The notes: a model not told the origin generated them from the letters alone. 64,000 nucleotides of DNA from Polyangiaceae bacterium (GCA_020633235.1 JACKEA010000005.1:248001-312000); one strand, 5' to 3'; counted from the stretch's first letter, positions 7,712 to 16,775 are shown. Translations and numbers: made by a program.

Positions 7712-9172
7712 ATGAGACTGAATCTTCGGCTTGGATGGACTCTTGCGCTCTTCGCCGGCCTGGCGCTGCCAGCGGCAGCCTGCGGCAGCGATGACAGCAG
7801 CGGCGGCAGTGGTGGTGGCGGCGCTCAAGATGGTGGCGCAGGCACCGGTGGCACCAGCGGCACGGGCGGTGGAAACACCGGCGGGACCGCGGGCACCGGT
7901 GCCACCGCGGGCACGGGTGGCGCTGCGGGGGGCGGCGGCTCGGCGGGAACCGGCGGCGCTTCCGGCGGCGGTGGCGCTTCCGGCAGCGGCGGGACTGGCG
8001 GCCAGACCCTGTTCAACTGCGACCCGCCGACGGGAAGCGCACCCGCGCTCAAGCTCGTGAAGGTGGACGACGGCTTCGCTCGCCCGCTCACGGCCAACAG
8101 TCCCGACGGCGACACGGCGCGGATCTTCGTCGGCGAGCAGCACGCCGGCAAGGTCAACATCATCAAGAACGGCAGCACGCTGCCAACGCCGTTCCTGGAC
8201 ATCTCCGACCGGGTCATCAGCAGTGGCAACGAGCGCGGGCTCCTGGATATCGCCTTCCACCCGAACTTCATGCAGAACGGCCGCTTCTTCGTGCACTACA
8301 CGGCGGACGGCACCACGGCGTCTTCGGGCTCCACCGTGGTGAGCGAGTTCACGGTGTCGCCCCCCACTTCTGACACGGTGGACGCCAGCACCGAGAAGGT
8401 GCTGCTCACGCAAGCGCAGCCGGAGAGCAACCACAACGGCGGCACGCTGGAGTTCGGACCGGACGGCATGCTGTACATCGGCCTGGGAGACGGCGGCGGC
8501 GCCAACGACCAGCACGGCAGCATCGGCAACGGCCAGAGCACGGACACGCTGCTCGGCAAGATGCTGCGCATCGACGTGGATGGCGCCAAGGCCAGCGGCA
8601 AGGAGTACGGCATCCCCAGCGGCAACATGACCGGCGCGGGCGTGCCGCCGGAGCTGTGGGCCTACGGTCTGCGCAACCCGTGGCGCTCCACCTTCGACGC
8701 CTGCACCGGCGACCTGTACATCGCCGACGTGGGCCAGGGGCAGTGGGAGGAGATCGACGTCCAGCCCAAGAACGCGTCCAGCGGCATCAACTACGGCTGG
8801 CGCGTGATGGAAGGGACGCACTGCTTCAACCCTTCGAATGGCTGCGACCAGTCCGGCAAGCAGCTTCCCGTCGCGGAGTATCAGCACACCGGCGGGAACT
8901 GCAGCGTCACCGGCGGTTACGTGTACCGCGGCTCGGCCATTCCCGGGCTTCGCGGCACGTATATCTACGCGGACTACTGCACGGGGAACTTCTGGACCTT
9001 TGCCTGGACCGGCGGCGCCGTGACACCGAAGAACATCACTTCGGAGATCAACCCCGGCAACGCCCTCAAGCAGATCGTTTCCTTCGGGCAAGACGCCAGC
9101 GGTGAGCTGTACGTGGTGGTGGAGGGCGAAGCCTCACCGCCCGGTGCGGTCTATCGCATCGAAGCTCAGTAG
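7712..9172 (+). CDS. PQQ-type sugar dehydrogenase (soluble GDH-like) lipoprotein
   Basis: About 486 residues. ATG 7712 is chosen over an upstream GTG because GGAGG at 7702-7706 sits five bases before it. The signal ends in PAAAC then GSDDSSGG, followed by about 75 residues of Gly/Thr/Ala linker. The rest is a six-bladed propeller of the glucose/sorbosone dehydrogenase family: ERGLLDIAFHPNF, NHNGGTLEFGPDGMLY, LRNPWRSTFD, IADVGQGQWEEID and INYGWRVMEG are the family's cofactor- and substrate-site segments. Predicted to oxidise sugars with PQQ at the surface; some homologues are not enzymes. Its end overlaps the TetR gene by seven bases. Confidence 0.9.
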   Translation: MRLNLRLGWTLALFAGLALPAAACGSDDSSGGSGGGGAQDGGAGTGGTSGTGGGNTGGTAGTGATAGTGGAAGGGGSAGTGGASGGGGASGSGGTGGQTLFNCDPPTGSAPALKLVKVDDGFARPLTANSPDGDTARIFVGEQHAGKVNIIKNGSTLPTPFLDISDRVISSGNERGLLDIAFHPNFMQNGRFFVHYTADGTTASSGSTVVSEFTVSPPTSDTVDASTEKVLLTQAQPESNHNGGTLEFGPDGMLYIGLGDGGGANDQHGSIGNGQSTDTLLGKMLRIDVDGAKASGKEYGIPSGNMTGAGVPPELWAYGLRNPWRSTFDACTGDLYIADVGQGQWEEIDVQPKNASSGINYGWRVMEGTHCFNPSNGCDQSGKQLPVAEYQHTGGNCSVTGGYVYRGSAIPGLRGTYIYADYCTGNFWTFAWTGGAVTPKNITSEINPGNALKQIVSFGQDASGELYVVVEGEASPPGAVYRIEAQ

Positions 9173-9663
9173 TCGCCCAGGGCGCGAGCGCCGCGCTCGG
9201 CCAAGCGCACGGGGTCGCTGACGGCCCCGGCCAGGCCAAGGAGCGCGGCGCCGTGGGCCAGGGCCCACACGGCTTGTGCATGGCCGGGCGCCGAGCGCTC
9301 GAGGGCCCCGAGCACTGCGCTCTGGCCGCTGGCCAGGGTGTCGCTCATCAGGCGATAGCGCTCCGGCGCGTCGAGGGCGAAGCGAACGATCTCCGTGGCC
9401 GCGGCCTCGGGGCTCGGCGGCGCAGCATGTATACACGCGACGAGATCGGCAAAGGCATGGGCGGCTACCGCAGACAGCAGCGCAGCGCGATCCGAGAAGT
9501 GGCGGTAGGGCGCGCTGTGGGAGACGCCCGAGCGGCGCGCGACGGCGCGGAGGGTGAGGGCATCCTGTCCCCCTTCACGCAACAGCTCTGCCGCCGCGTG
9601 CACGAGCGCGCGCCGGAGATCTCCGTGGTGGTAACGGCGCCGAGGCTCCACGTCCCAAACCAT
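9166..9663 (-). CDS. TetR/AcrR-family transcriptional regulator
   Basis: 165 residues. The N-terminal HTH reads YHHGDLRRALVHAAAELL, then LRAVARRSGVSHSAPYRHF, which is the TetR signature; the C-terminal part is the short WHG-type ligand domain. It faces the same way as the MATE exporter gene, whose stop lies 33 bases upstream of its ATG (9663). It may therefore be the second gene of a MATE-tetR unit and regulate that exporter. No palindromic operator was identified with confidence. Confidence 0.9.
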   Translation of the reverse strand: MVWDVEPRRRYHHGDLRRALVHAAAELLREGGQDALTLRAVARRSGVSHSAPYRHFSDRAALLSAVAAHAFADLVACIHAAPPSPEAAATEIVRFALDAPERYRLMSDTLASGQSAVLGALERSAPGHAQAVWALAHGAALLGLAGAVSDPVRLAERGARALGDY

Positions 9664-9696
9664 GCGCCGGCTCTCGGATGTTTACAACAGCAACAT

Positions 9697-11025
9697 TTAG
9701 ACGCGCACGTCGGCCCAGCCGCCGCGGCGCCAGAGCCCAACGAACACGCCCGCTTGCAGCCCGCGGTAGCCGGCCTGCACCAACCAGATCCCGATCAGAC
9801 CGAAGCCGAGGACGGGCCCCACGAGGTACACCGTGGGCAGCAGCAGCACCCACTGCAAGAGCACGCTCACGATCAGCACCGTGCGCGTGTCCCCCGCGCC
9901 CTGCATGGAGAACATCAGCACCATGCCCAGCGTGTCGAAGGGCATGCCGATGGCGATCAGCCGCAACGGCCAGCGTGCCATGCCCAGTGTCTCCGCGTCG
10001 TGGAGGAAGGGCGAGAGCAGCAGGTCCGGAGCGATCAACGCCGGCAGCGCGATGAGGGTGATGGCCACCGTCGCGATGCGCACGACGTCCCAGGCCCAAC
10101 GCCGCGCGTCCTCCTTGTCTTCGCGTCCCAGGGCCTGGCCCACGAGAGAAGCCGCCGCCAGTCCGAAGCCCATCGCCGGCAGCAGCGCGACCAGGAGCAA
10201 GTTCAGGAGCACGTTGGAGGCCGCGAGCTCTGCCGTGCCCACACGGCCGATGATCGCGAACAGCGCCGTCATGCCGGTGGCGAAGAAGAACTGCTGCAGC
10301 CCTGCCGGCAAGCTCAGTCGCGTCATGGTGCGGGTGGTTTCGCGATCCGGCAGACCCCGCAAGAAGCCCGAGCTCCTCGCGTGGCGAAGAGCCAGCGCCA
10401 CGTACGTTCCGGTCCCGACCCAGGTGGCGATGGCGCTGCCGATACCTGCGCCCAACGATCCATAGGCGGGCAGTCCCGCGACGCCGAAGATCAACGCATA
10501 GCTGACCACCACGTTGGTCGCGTGCATCACCAGCAGCGTACGTAGGTACAGCCGCGACAGGCCCACACCGTTGAAGTAGCCACGGAAGCTGAAGTTCATG
10601 CCGATGGCGACCATGGCGGTGAGCCGCGCTTGCAGGTAGGGCGCGCCCACGGCGCTCACCGGAGCTTGATCCGCGAGCAGCGGAAAGAAGCGCGGCGCGA
10701 GCCAGATCAAGAGCGCGCTCGCCGGCACGCCGATGACCGCCGCGAGCAAGAGCCCGCCGTTCAGGGGGATGGCCTTCTCGCTCTCGCGACCTTCCCCGAG
10801 GCGCCGTGCGCTCATCGCTTGAACCCCAGCGGACAGCCCCGTGATGAAGGCGGTGCACATGAAGTTCGCGAAGCTCCCGAGGCCCACGCCCGCCAGCGCC
10901 GCGTCCCCCAGCTGGCTCACCATCAAGGTGTCCACCAGGTTCAGTACGTTCTGGCTCACCATGCCGCCGATGATGGGAAGCGCCAGCGCGAGGATGCGCT
11001 TCCGTCGACTGGGATCCGGCGACAT
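9697..11025 (-). CDS. MATE-family multidrug/cation antiporter
   Basis: 442 residues, about twelve membrane segments in two homologous halves. The N-terminal ALPIIGGMVSQNVLNLVDTLMVSQLGDAALAGVG and the central GLPAYGSLGAGIGSA stretch are typical of NorM-like MATE proteins, which export organic cations or drugs with Na+ or H+. The start is ATG 11025. The divergent gap to the sirtuin gene is 53 bases, so promoters must be compact. Linked to the downstream TetR gene. Confidence 0.9.
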   Translation of the reverse strand: MSPDPSRRKRILALALPIIGGMVSQNVLNLVDTLMVSQLGDAALAGVGLGSFANFMCTAFITGLSAGVQAMSARRLGEGRESEKAIPLNGGLLLAAVIGVPASALLIWLAPRFFPLLADQAPVSAVGAPYLQARLTAMVAIGMNFSFRGYFNGVGLSRLYLRTLLVMHATNVVVSYALIFGVAGLPAYGSLGAGIGSAIATWVGTGTYVALALRHARSSGFLRGLPDRETTRTMTRLSLPAGLQQFFFATGMTALFAIIGRVGTAELAASNVLLNLLLVALLPAMGFGLAAASLVGQALGREDKEDARRWAWDVVRIATVAITLIALPALIAPDLLLSPFLHDAETLGMARWPLRLIAIGMPFDTLGMVLMFSMQGAGDTRTVLIVSVLLQWVLLLPTVYLVGPVLGFGLIGIWLVQAGYRGLQAGVFVGLWRRGGWADVRV

Positions 11026-11078
11026 GTGGGGAGTCTTCTTTAGACGGAACCCGCTGCGCTGTCCGCTACTATCCGGCC

Positions 11079-11810
11079 ATGTCTCAGGAGCTAGCCGCGC
11101 TGATCGCGAAGAGCCGGCGGATCTTGGCCTTCACCGGTGCCGGGCTCTCTACCGGCAGCGGCATCCCGGACTTTCGCGGGCCCCAGGGGGTGTGGACCAA
11201 ACGGGCGCCGGTGTACTTCCAGGAGTTCATGGCCAGCGAGGAGGCGCGCGTCGACTACTGGGAGCTCAAGCTGGAGGGCTATGCCGCGTTTCGCGACGCG
11301 AAGCCCAACGCGGCCCACCGCGCGCTGGTGGAGCTCGAGCGACGCGGCCAGCTCGAATGCCTGGTGACGCAAAACGTGGACGGCCTGCACCAGGCGGCGG
11401 GCACCAGCCGCGAGAAGCTCATCGAGCTGCACGGCACCAACGCCGAGGTGGAGTGCGTGGGCTGCGGCGCGCGGGAGGGAGCGGCGCGGACCATGGACGA
11501 ATTCGAGCGAACACGTCAGCCGCCGCGCTGCGCCCAGTGCGGCGAGCTGCTCAAGCCCGCGGTGGTGATGTTCGGGCAATCCCTGGATCTCGACGCCTTA
11601 CGCCGCGCGCGCCGGGCGAGCGAAGCGGCGGATCTGATCCTCGCCCTGGGCTCGTCCCTGGTCGTGACCCCCGCGGCGGACATCCCGCTCTTTGGCGCGC
11701 GGCGCGGGACGCCGTACGTCATCGTCAATCGCGGGGAGACGCCGCAGGACGACGTCGCCACCCTGCGCATCGACGACGACGTCGTGGCCGTGCTGGCCGC
11801 TGCTCTTTAG
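11079..11810 (+). CDS. Sir2-family NAD-dependent protein deacylase
   Basis: 243 residues with the full sirtuin motif set: GAGLSTGSGIPDFRG (residues 19-33), TQNVDGLH, the catalytic histidine in IELHGT, a four-cysteine zinc module (CVGC then CAQC), VMFGQSL and ALGSSLVVTPAA. Bacterial CobB-type enzymes remove acetyl or other acyl groups from lysines using NAD. The start is ATG 11079. A dispersed-repeat copy follows nine bases after the stop. Confidence 0.93.
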   Translation: MSQELAALIAKSRRILAFTGAGLSTGSGIPDFRGPQGVWTKRAPVYFQEFMASEEARVDYWELKLEGYAAFRDAKPNAAHRALVELERRGQLECLVTQNVDGLHQAAGTSREKLIELHGTNAEVECVGCGAREGAARTMDEFERTRQPPRCAQCGELLKPAVVMFGQSLDLDALRRARRASEAADLILALGSSLVVTPAADIPLFGARRGTPYVIVNRGETPQDDVATLRIDDDVVAVLAAAL

Positions 11811-11818
11811 CCGTCCCG

Positions 11819-11843
11819 TGACGGGGCTCGCGCCGGACCAACA
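11819..11843 (-). repeat. Dispersed 25-bp repeat at the 3' end of the sirtuin gene
   Basis: The reverse complement differs from the 6460-6484 copy by one base. With the flanking CCGTCCCGTGACGG it can form a small hairpin just after the sir2 stop, so it may end that transcript; there is no T-run. Confidence 0.8.
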
Positions 11844-11881
11844 AAAGAAGATCGATCCCGTGGGTGGTACGTCCTTTGGCC

Positions 11882-12865
11882 ATGCGTAGAGCCTTTGCTG
11901 TCGTGCTGCTGCTGGCGACCTCGGCTGGGGCGGCGCCGTCTTTGGATGCGGCGCGCTTGACGAAGCTCGAGACGAACCTCTCGATACCCATCTGCGGCGT
12001 GGGGTACTTGGACAGCCGGGCCGGGCAGCTGGATGCGGCAGGCAAGTTCGACAAAGTGCCCTACCTGCTGCACATGGCGCGCACGCGCTACGCAGACGAC
12101 AAGAGGCGCTCGCTCTCGGTGCTCGCGGTCCGGCTGCTGTCGCGCAAGAAGGCGCGGAGTGCCCTCGTGAGCCTGGTGAAGGACAAGAGCGTTGCGGCGG
12201 AGGTGCGCTACGAGGCCGCGCGCACCCTGGCTCAGGAGCTCGGCTCCGGCTTTGGCAAGAAGCTGCTCTTCGCCGAAGCGCACGGCGGGGACCTGCAGCG
12301 GCGGGCCGACTCGCTCTCTGCGCTGATGCACGTCCTCGCGGCCGGCGACCTCGAGCGCGTCATCGATCTAGCAGCGGATCAAGATCACTACGTCGTGGAC
12401 CGCTTCTTGGAGGAGATCGAAAAACAGCCGCGACTCAGACCGTCCGCCCTGGCGCTGCTCCGGAAGAAGTACACCGCGGCCAAGGGCACGGAACGGGTGC
12501 GCTATGGCTACGCGCTCTTGCTCTTGGGGGTTCCCGGGCACGAGAGCGAGGTGAAGCGCTTCTTGCTCGACAAGAAGACCGTGAAGGACGAGACGGAGCT
12601 CTACCAGCTCGGCCAGATGTGCCACGCGCTCGCTGCGCGCGGGCATGCCTTCGCCTTCGATGCCGCGCTGCACGTCACGGACCTGTATCGGCAGGTGAAG
12701 GGCGCCGCGTTCTTCATGTATGCGCTGAGCGTGTTCTGGGAGAGCGCCCCCTTCGACCAGAAGTGGGTGCTGGGCAAGACCGAGCCCGAGGCGGCGCGCA
12801 TCGTCCGGCGCTGGTGGCAGCAAAATGGCGCCGCCCTGCGCTTCGATGGCAAGCGTTTTCGCTGA
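11882..12865 (+). CDS. Secreted helical-repeat protein, unknown function
   Basis: 327 residues from ATG 11882. The signal peptide is MRRAFAVVLLLATSAGAAP. The mature protein is alpha-helical with HEAT-like repeat character (for example AARTLAQELGSGFGKKLLF and LMHVLAAGDLERVIDLAADQDHYVVD), but no diagnostic family motif is recognised. It is probably periplasmic. The GerW-like gene follows 39 bases downstream in the same direction. Confidence 0.7.
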   Translation: MRRAFAVVLLLATSAGAAPSLDAARLTKLETNLSIPICGVGYLDSRAGQLDAAGKFDKVPYLLHMARTRYADDKRRSLSVLAVRLLSRKKARSALVSLVKDKSVAAEVRYEAARTLAQELGSGFGKKLLFAEAHGGDLQRRADSLSALMHVLAAGDLERVIDLAADQDHYVVDRFLEEIEKQPRLRPSALALLRKKYTAAKGTERVRYGYALLLLGVPGHESEVKRFLLDKKTVKDETELYQLGQMCHALAARGHAFAFDAALHVTDLYRQVKGAAFFMYALSVFWESAPFDQKWVLGKTEPEAARIVRRWWQQNGAALRFDGKRFR

Positions 12866-12904
12866 GTTTGACGAGCCTTCGCCGTCGTGGTGCACTGGGC
12901 TGCG

Positions 12905-13315
12905 ATGGACCTGAACGACCTGGTCAAGGGGCTCCTCTCCGAGCTCGGCAAAGTCTCCAAGAGCGACGCGGTGGTGGGCGGCGTGCGCGATGCGGGCAAG
13001 GCCAAGGTGATGCCGCTGTCCAAGATCAGCATCGCCTTCGGCACGGCCATCGCGGGGGTGGACGGCAAGAGCCAGCGTGAAGGCAAGGAAGGGGACGCCG
13101 GCCTGGAGGGGGGCGGCGTGGGTGGAGCGCTCATGGTCGAGCCCAAGGCCTTCGTCGTCGTCGGGGAAGACGGCGTGCCGCACATGCTCGCGCTGAAGAA
13201 GGGTAAGCAGGCGGTGCTGCGCCGCGGTCTCGAGATCTTGCCGACTGACAACGGCACTCCCGCCCTCGCCGGGGAAGCGCCCAAGCGCTTGGGCGACGGC
13301 AAGCCCAAGAAGTAG
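12905..13315 (+). CDS. GerW (YtfJ)-family protein, first copy
   Basis: 136 residues from ATG 12905 (MDLNDLVKGLLSELGKV). The family core is KAKVMPLSKISIAFGTAIAGVDG followed by a Gly-rich loop and VEPKAFVVVGEDGVPHML, which matches spore protein GerW/YtfJ (PF09579). In Bacillus, YtfJ is needed for lysozyme-induced germination and is encoded beside ytfI (DUF2953). The same pairing is seen here: a DUF2953 gene starts 21 bases downstream, then a second GerW gene. The Lys-rich tail is unique to this copy. Confidence 0.85.
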   Translation: MDLNDLVKGLLSELGKVSKSDAVVGGVRDAGKAKVMPLSKISIAFGTAIAGVDGKSQREGKEGDAGLEGGGVGGALMVEPKAFVVVGEDGVPHMLALKKGKQAVLRRGLEILPTDNGTPALAGEAPKRLGDGKPKK

Positions 13316-13336
13316 CCCGAGCGGCTGGCCCCCGCG

Positions 13337-13993
13337 ATGCTCGGGTGGGTGATCATCGCTGCGCTCGCGGTCGTCGTGACCGTGGTGCTGGTGCTGCTGC
13401 CGTGGCGCATCCATCTGCGCTTGCAGGGGCGAGGGGAGCCGAACGGCGCGTGGGCGCTGGCGGGGGCCGTGAAGACCGGTCCCGTGCTGATCACCGGCGT
13501 TGCCGCGCGCGGAGTGCCCGCGCGGGCGGAGGCGGCGCTCTTCGGACGCACGCTGTGGTCGTCCGAAGAGAAAGACGAAGACACGGAGGACGACGAAGCG
13601 CGCGCGAAGAAGCACATCGAGCGCGCCCGCGGTGGCTACTCGCGCGTGGAGCGCTTCTTCGATCCGGTGGAGCTGGTCGCCTTCGCCCTGGGCGAGCGCC
13701 GGCGTGTGCAGCTCGAGAGCGTGGAGGCGGATCTCGACTACTCCTTCGCGGACGTGATCTTGACCGGCAAGCTCCTCGGTGCCCTGTACGCCCTCAACGG
13801 CGCCCTGCCGGAGCAGGTCGTGATCCGGCAGCGCGCCTCCTGGGACTCGGAAGATCGCGCGGAGATCGCTGCCACCGGGAAAATCCGGGTGTGGCCCGGG
13901 CTCTTGCTCGTGGACACCGTGGTATTCGTGATACGACATGTGAAGTTGCGTCGGCGAGAACCTCCGCCGGCCGGGGAAGCGAGCCCGTCATGA
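13337..13993 (+). CDS. DUF2953 (YtfI-like) membrane-anchored protein
   Basis: 218 residues. One N-terminal membrane segment (VIIAALAVVVTVVLVLLPW) is followed by RIHLRLQG. An acidic linker comes next (residues about 75-90) and then a C-terminal ADLDYSFADVILTGKLLGALYALNG segment typical of DUF2953. It sits between two gerW-like genes and its stop overlaps the ATG of the second (ATGA). In Firmicutes the DUF2953/GerW pair works together in sporulation; a role in myxospore or envelope biology here is inference. Confidence 0.8.
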   Translation: MLGWVIIAALAVVVTVVLVLLPWRIHLRLQGRGEPNGAWALAGAVKTGPVLITGVAARGVPARAEAALFGRTLWSSEEKDEDTEDDEARAKKHIERARGGYSRVERFFDPVELVAFALGERRRVQLESVEADLDYSFADVILTGKLLGALYALNGALPEQVVIRQRASWDSEDRAEIAATGKIRVWPGLLLVDTVVFVIRHVKLRRREPPPAGEASPS

Positions 13994-14454
13994 GCGAGAA
14001 AATCAGCAAGATCGTCTCCAGCCTGCTGGACGGAGTGCATGGCATCTCCAAGAGCGAGACCATCATCGGCGAGCCGCAACAGGCCGGGGACGCCACGGTC
14101 ATTCCCGTTCATCGTCTGAAGGTCGCCTTCGGCGCCGGCAGCGCCTCTGCCGGTGCGCACCGCGGCAAGATGGGTGGGGACTCCGGCGGGCATGGCGCCG
14201 GCGGCGCCGTGGAGCTGGATCCCGTGGCCGCCATCGCCGTTGGCAAGGATGGCCACGCGCACCTGCTCACGGTGGAGGCGGACGCCAGCAACACCTGGAG
14301 CGCGCTCCTCAGCGAGGCGCCGGAGCTCATCAACAAGCTCGCGCACACGCTCGGGGATCGCGTGAACCACGAGCTCAAGCACCGCGGCGTGAAGGGCGAG
14401 CTGGAAGACGGCAGCGCTTCGGACGCAGAAGAAGCCACCGCCGACGACGAGTGA
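13990..14454 (+). CDS. GerW (YtfJ)-family protein, second copy
   Basis: 154 residues from ATG 13990, which overlaps the DUF2953 stop as ATGA. The family core is DATVIPVHRLKVAFGAGSASAG, then a Gly/His-rich loop (GGDSGGHGAGGAVELDP) and VAAIAVGKDGHAHLLTVE. The C-terminal 25 residues are acidic (ASDAEEATADDE), whereas the first copy ends in lysines, so the two paralogues carry opposite tail charge. Probably one operon 12905-14454. Confidence 0.85.
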   Translation: MSEKISKIVSSLLDGVHGISKSETIIGEPQQAGDATVIPVHRLKVAFGAGSASAGAHRGKMGGDSGGHGAGGAVELDPVAAIAVGKDGHAHLLTVEADASNTWSALLSEAPELINKLAHTLGDRVNHELKHRGVKGELEDGSASDAEEATADDE

Positions 14455-14582
14455 GCGCAGGCATTGCGCCGATATCCCGCGCGACGAACGCACTGCGCGC
14501 GCGCCCCACGAAAATAGCCATTTTCTGCGGGTTTTCGCTGGATCGAAGCTTGCTTTCGGTCAACTCCCGGAGGTTGGTTCAA

Positions 14583-14741
14583 ATGGGGCAGACCAAAGTT
14601 GACGATATCGATGCCACCCTGACGCAGTTGAATCGGGAGCGGAAGACGAAGATGACGTTGGTGCTCGCGGCCATCGTGCTGGCGGGCATCGCAGGATTGA
14701 TCTTCGCGCAGCTGTCGAACACGGTTCCAGTCGGCTACTGA
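14583..14741 (+). CDS. Small single-pass membrane protein, 52 residues
   Basis: ATG 14583 has CGGAGG seventeen to twelve bases upstream. It gives a charged N-terminal helix (QTKVDDIDATLTQLNRERKTK), then one membrane segment (MTLVLAAIVLAGIAGLIFAQL) and a short polar end. No family is recognised. The upstream 128 bases separate it from the GerW gene, so it may have its own promoter. Clear reading-frame limits and a hydrophobic helix support a real gene. Confidence 0.6.
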   Translation: MGQTKVDDIDATLTQLNRERKTKMTLVLAAIVLAGIAGLIFAQLSNTVPVGY

Positions 14742-14929
14742 GCCGCGGCGCGGCCTTCGCGCCGTGCGTCGCGTTCACACACGCGCGTGAATCGATCACA
14801 TCGGAACCGGACGGGCGCACAATCCGAAAGGGTCTCCTTGGAGCAAAGCTCCGGGCCGCCGCTTGGCCTATCCCTTGCTGACGCGGCCCACCACGCGGGG
14901 CATCATCCGCCCCGCGTGGAGGAGACTCG

Positions 14930-15733
14930 GTGAAACATCTCGCAGTAGCGTTCGCAGGTTTTTGTTGGTTCGCCGCGGCCACCGTCCCGGCGCGAGCACA
15001 ATCCAAGTCGGAGCCCGCCGCGGAACCGGAACCTGCCGCGTCCATGGCGGCAGAGGACCGGCGCGGCTTCGAGCTCATGCTGCGTCCCGGCTACGGCTCG
15101 GCGGGCGACAAGTCTCCCGTGGTGTATGAACCCGCGGGTCTCGCGGTGCTCGCCAACCCGCCCGGCTCGGGCGACGTGTATGGCGGCAAGTCCGGGATCT
15201 ACGGCGGCGGCTTCGCGGGTGACGTCTCGGCCGGGTATCGGTTCTTGCCGTTCATGAGCGCCGGCGTGTACGCGGAGATGCGCTCTTCCAGCGCCAAGGA
15301 CCCCAAGGACGACACCACGGATCTGTCGCGGTCGGCGTGGGGCACCGGTTTCTACGTCCGCGGCTATTTGCCGACGCTGCACGAGAAGATCGACCCATGG
15401 GTGTCCCTCGGCGTCGGCTACGTGCAGGACACGCAGACGTACAAGCGCGCCGTCACGGGCAGCGCGGAGTGGACCTTGCGCCACCACGGCGTCGCCGTGC
15501 CCCTCGGCCTCGGCGTGGACTACCGCGTGGCGGACTTCTTCGCCGTGGGGCCGTCCTTCCGCTACAGCTTCGTCAATCAGGCGGGCGGCTGCCTCGAGGT
15601 GAGCGCGCAGACGGCCCTCGGGTCCGCCACCAACAAGCAGTGCACCGACGCCGACGAATTCCGTCGCATCACCAAGACGAACAGCTACGGCGCGTGGTCC
15701 GTGGGCCTCGATCTGCGGCTGACCTTGCACTGA
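14930..15733 (+). CDS. Secreted outer-membrane beta-barrel-like protein
   Basis: 267 residues, GTG start at 14930 with GGAGGAG about six bases upstream. The signal peptide ends in ARAQ. The mature part has alternating strand patterns with Gly and aromatic girdles (GYRFLPFMSAGVYAEMRSS, WVSLGVGYVQDT, VPLGLGVDYRVADFFAVGPSFRYSF) and ends in LDLRLTLH, as outer-membrane barrels do. One Cys pair is in the last third. The function is unknown; it resembles many myxobacterial porin-like or OmpA-barrel-like proteins. Confidence 0.7.
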   Translation: MKHLAVAFAGFCWFAAATVPARAQSKSEPAAEPEPAASMAAEDRRGFELMLRPGYGSAGDKSPVVYEPAGLAVLANPPGSGDVYGGKSGIYGGGFAGDVSAGYRFLPFMSAGVYAEMRSSSAKDPKDDTTDLSRSAWGTGFYVRGYLPTLHEKIDPWVSLGVGYVQDTQTYKRAVTGSAEWTLRHHGVAVPLGLGVDYRVADFFAVGPSFRYSFVNQAGGCLEVSAQTALGSATNKQCTDADEFRRITKTNSYGAWSVGLDLRLTLH

Positions 15734-15792
15734 TCTCGCACGGGGCGCTCTGCTCATGGCCCTCATGCCGGGCGCTCGCTATACTCCCTGCC

Positions 15793-16580
15793 ATGTCCGG
15801 CTCGTCCCGCCCCGCGGACCCGCGTCCCGACCGCCCCCCGGTCGACGTGCGTCTGGTGGCCCCCCAGAGCCGCTACGAGATCCACGACGGGAGGCTTTCG
15901 TACGTGGCACCTGCAGACGAACCTCACGGCAGCCGTCACTCCAAGGTGTCCGCGCTGCTCGAGGCGTACGCCGCGACGAATTCGACGTGGCGCGCGACAT
16001 GCTCACGCGCACCTCGGAAACGAGCGACATCGCGCCGGACGTGAGCGTGTTCCCCCGTGCGCGGGACGAGGTTACCGGCGGGCGTCAGCTGGAGCAGCTC
16101 GCCTTCGAGGTGGTCAGCACGGAGCGCCTGAGCCACGCTGCTGACAAGGCCCAGCGGCTCGTGGACCGCGGGGTGCGCCGCGTGTTCGCGGTCGACGCCA
16201 CCCGCAAGCGCGCCTTCGAGTGGTCGCGCGATCTCGGTACCTGGGAAATCCTCGCGCAGAGCGCGTCCATCGAAGATGCCGTCCTGGTCGCCCCGTTGCC
16301 GGTCGCGGCGCTCGTCGAAGCCGCGAAGGCCGACGATGCGATCGCGACCGCGCTCTTGGCCAAGAACAACCCCGTCCTCGCGTCAGCGCTCGTCGAACAG
16401 CGGAGTGAGGGCAAGATCGAGGGCAAGATCGAGACGCTGCTCAGAATCCTCGAGGTCCGCGGGGTTACGCTCTCGGGCGAAGAGCGGGAGCGCGTCGTCG
16501 CCACGCGGGACGCCGCCCAGGTCGACGCATGGCTCGATCGCGCGGTTGTGTGCCGGGACGCCGCGGAGCTCTTCGAGTAG
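15793..16580 (+). pseudogene. Uma2-family (DUF820) putative restriction endonuclease, frameshifted
   Basis: The N-terminal part (YEIHDGRLSYVAPADEPHG to SALLEAYAAT) lies in one frame and the rest (DEFDVARDMLTRTSETSDIAPDVSVFP onward) in another. One extra G near 15972 would restore the codon series GCC GCG GAC GAA TTC. The core has SDIAPDVSVFP, a strand with a Glu (LAFEVVSTERL) and DKAQRLVDRGVRRVFAVD, the PD-(D/E)XK-like Uma2 pattern. These proteins are abundant in cyanobacteria and myxobacteria and their role is unclear. The start is ATG 15793, stop TAG 16578-16580. It may be a sequencing indel instead of true decay. Confidence 0.75.
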
Positions 16581-16590
16581 GCGTCGCGCC

Positions 16591-16655
16591 GCGACGGGTA
16601 TCGCGCCGGGCCAACATCAGGGGGTATGGAACTTCGCTGATGGGGCTTTCCAGGC
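16591..16655 (+). repeat. Left 65-bp direct repeat containing a stray lat 3' end
   Basis: It aligns with 24734-24797 over 65 positions with about nine differences, including one gap. The first 27 bases belong to the dispersed repeat family. The last 35 match the final codons of the lysine aminotransferase gene (reverse strand, LEKAISEVL there, LESPISEVP here). Similarity stops at 16655. Confidence 0.85.
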
Positions 16656-16775
16656 CGTCGGCGGCATGGATGTTGATGCCGCACGCGGGCGGGTCGGGTG
16701 AGGCGGCGCGAGCGGCGAAGTCGGTAGGGTCACGGAGGTAGACCCTCGCAAGCGGCGAAGACCTCGGAATGAGTA

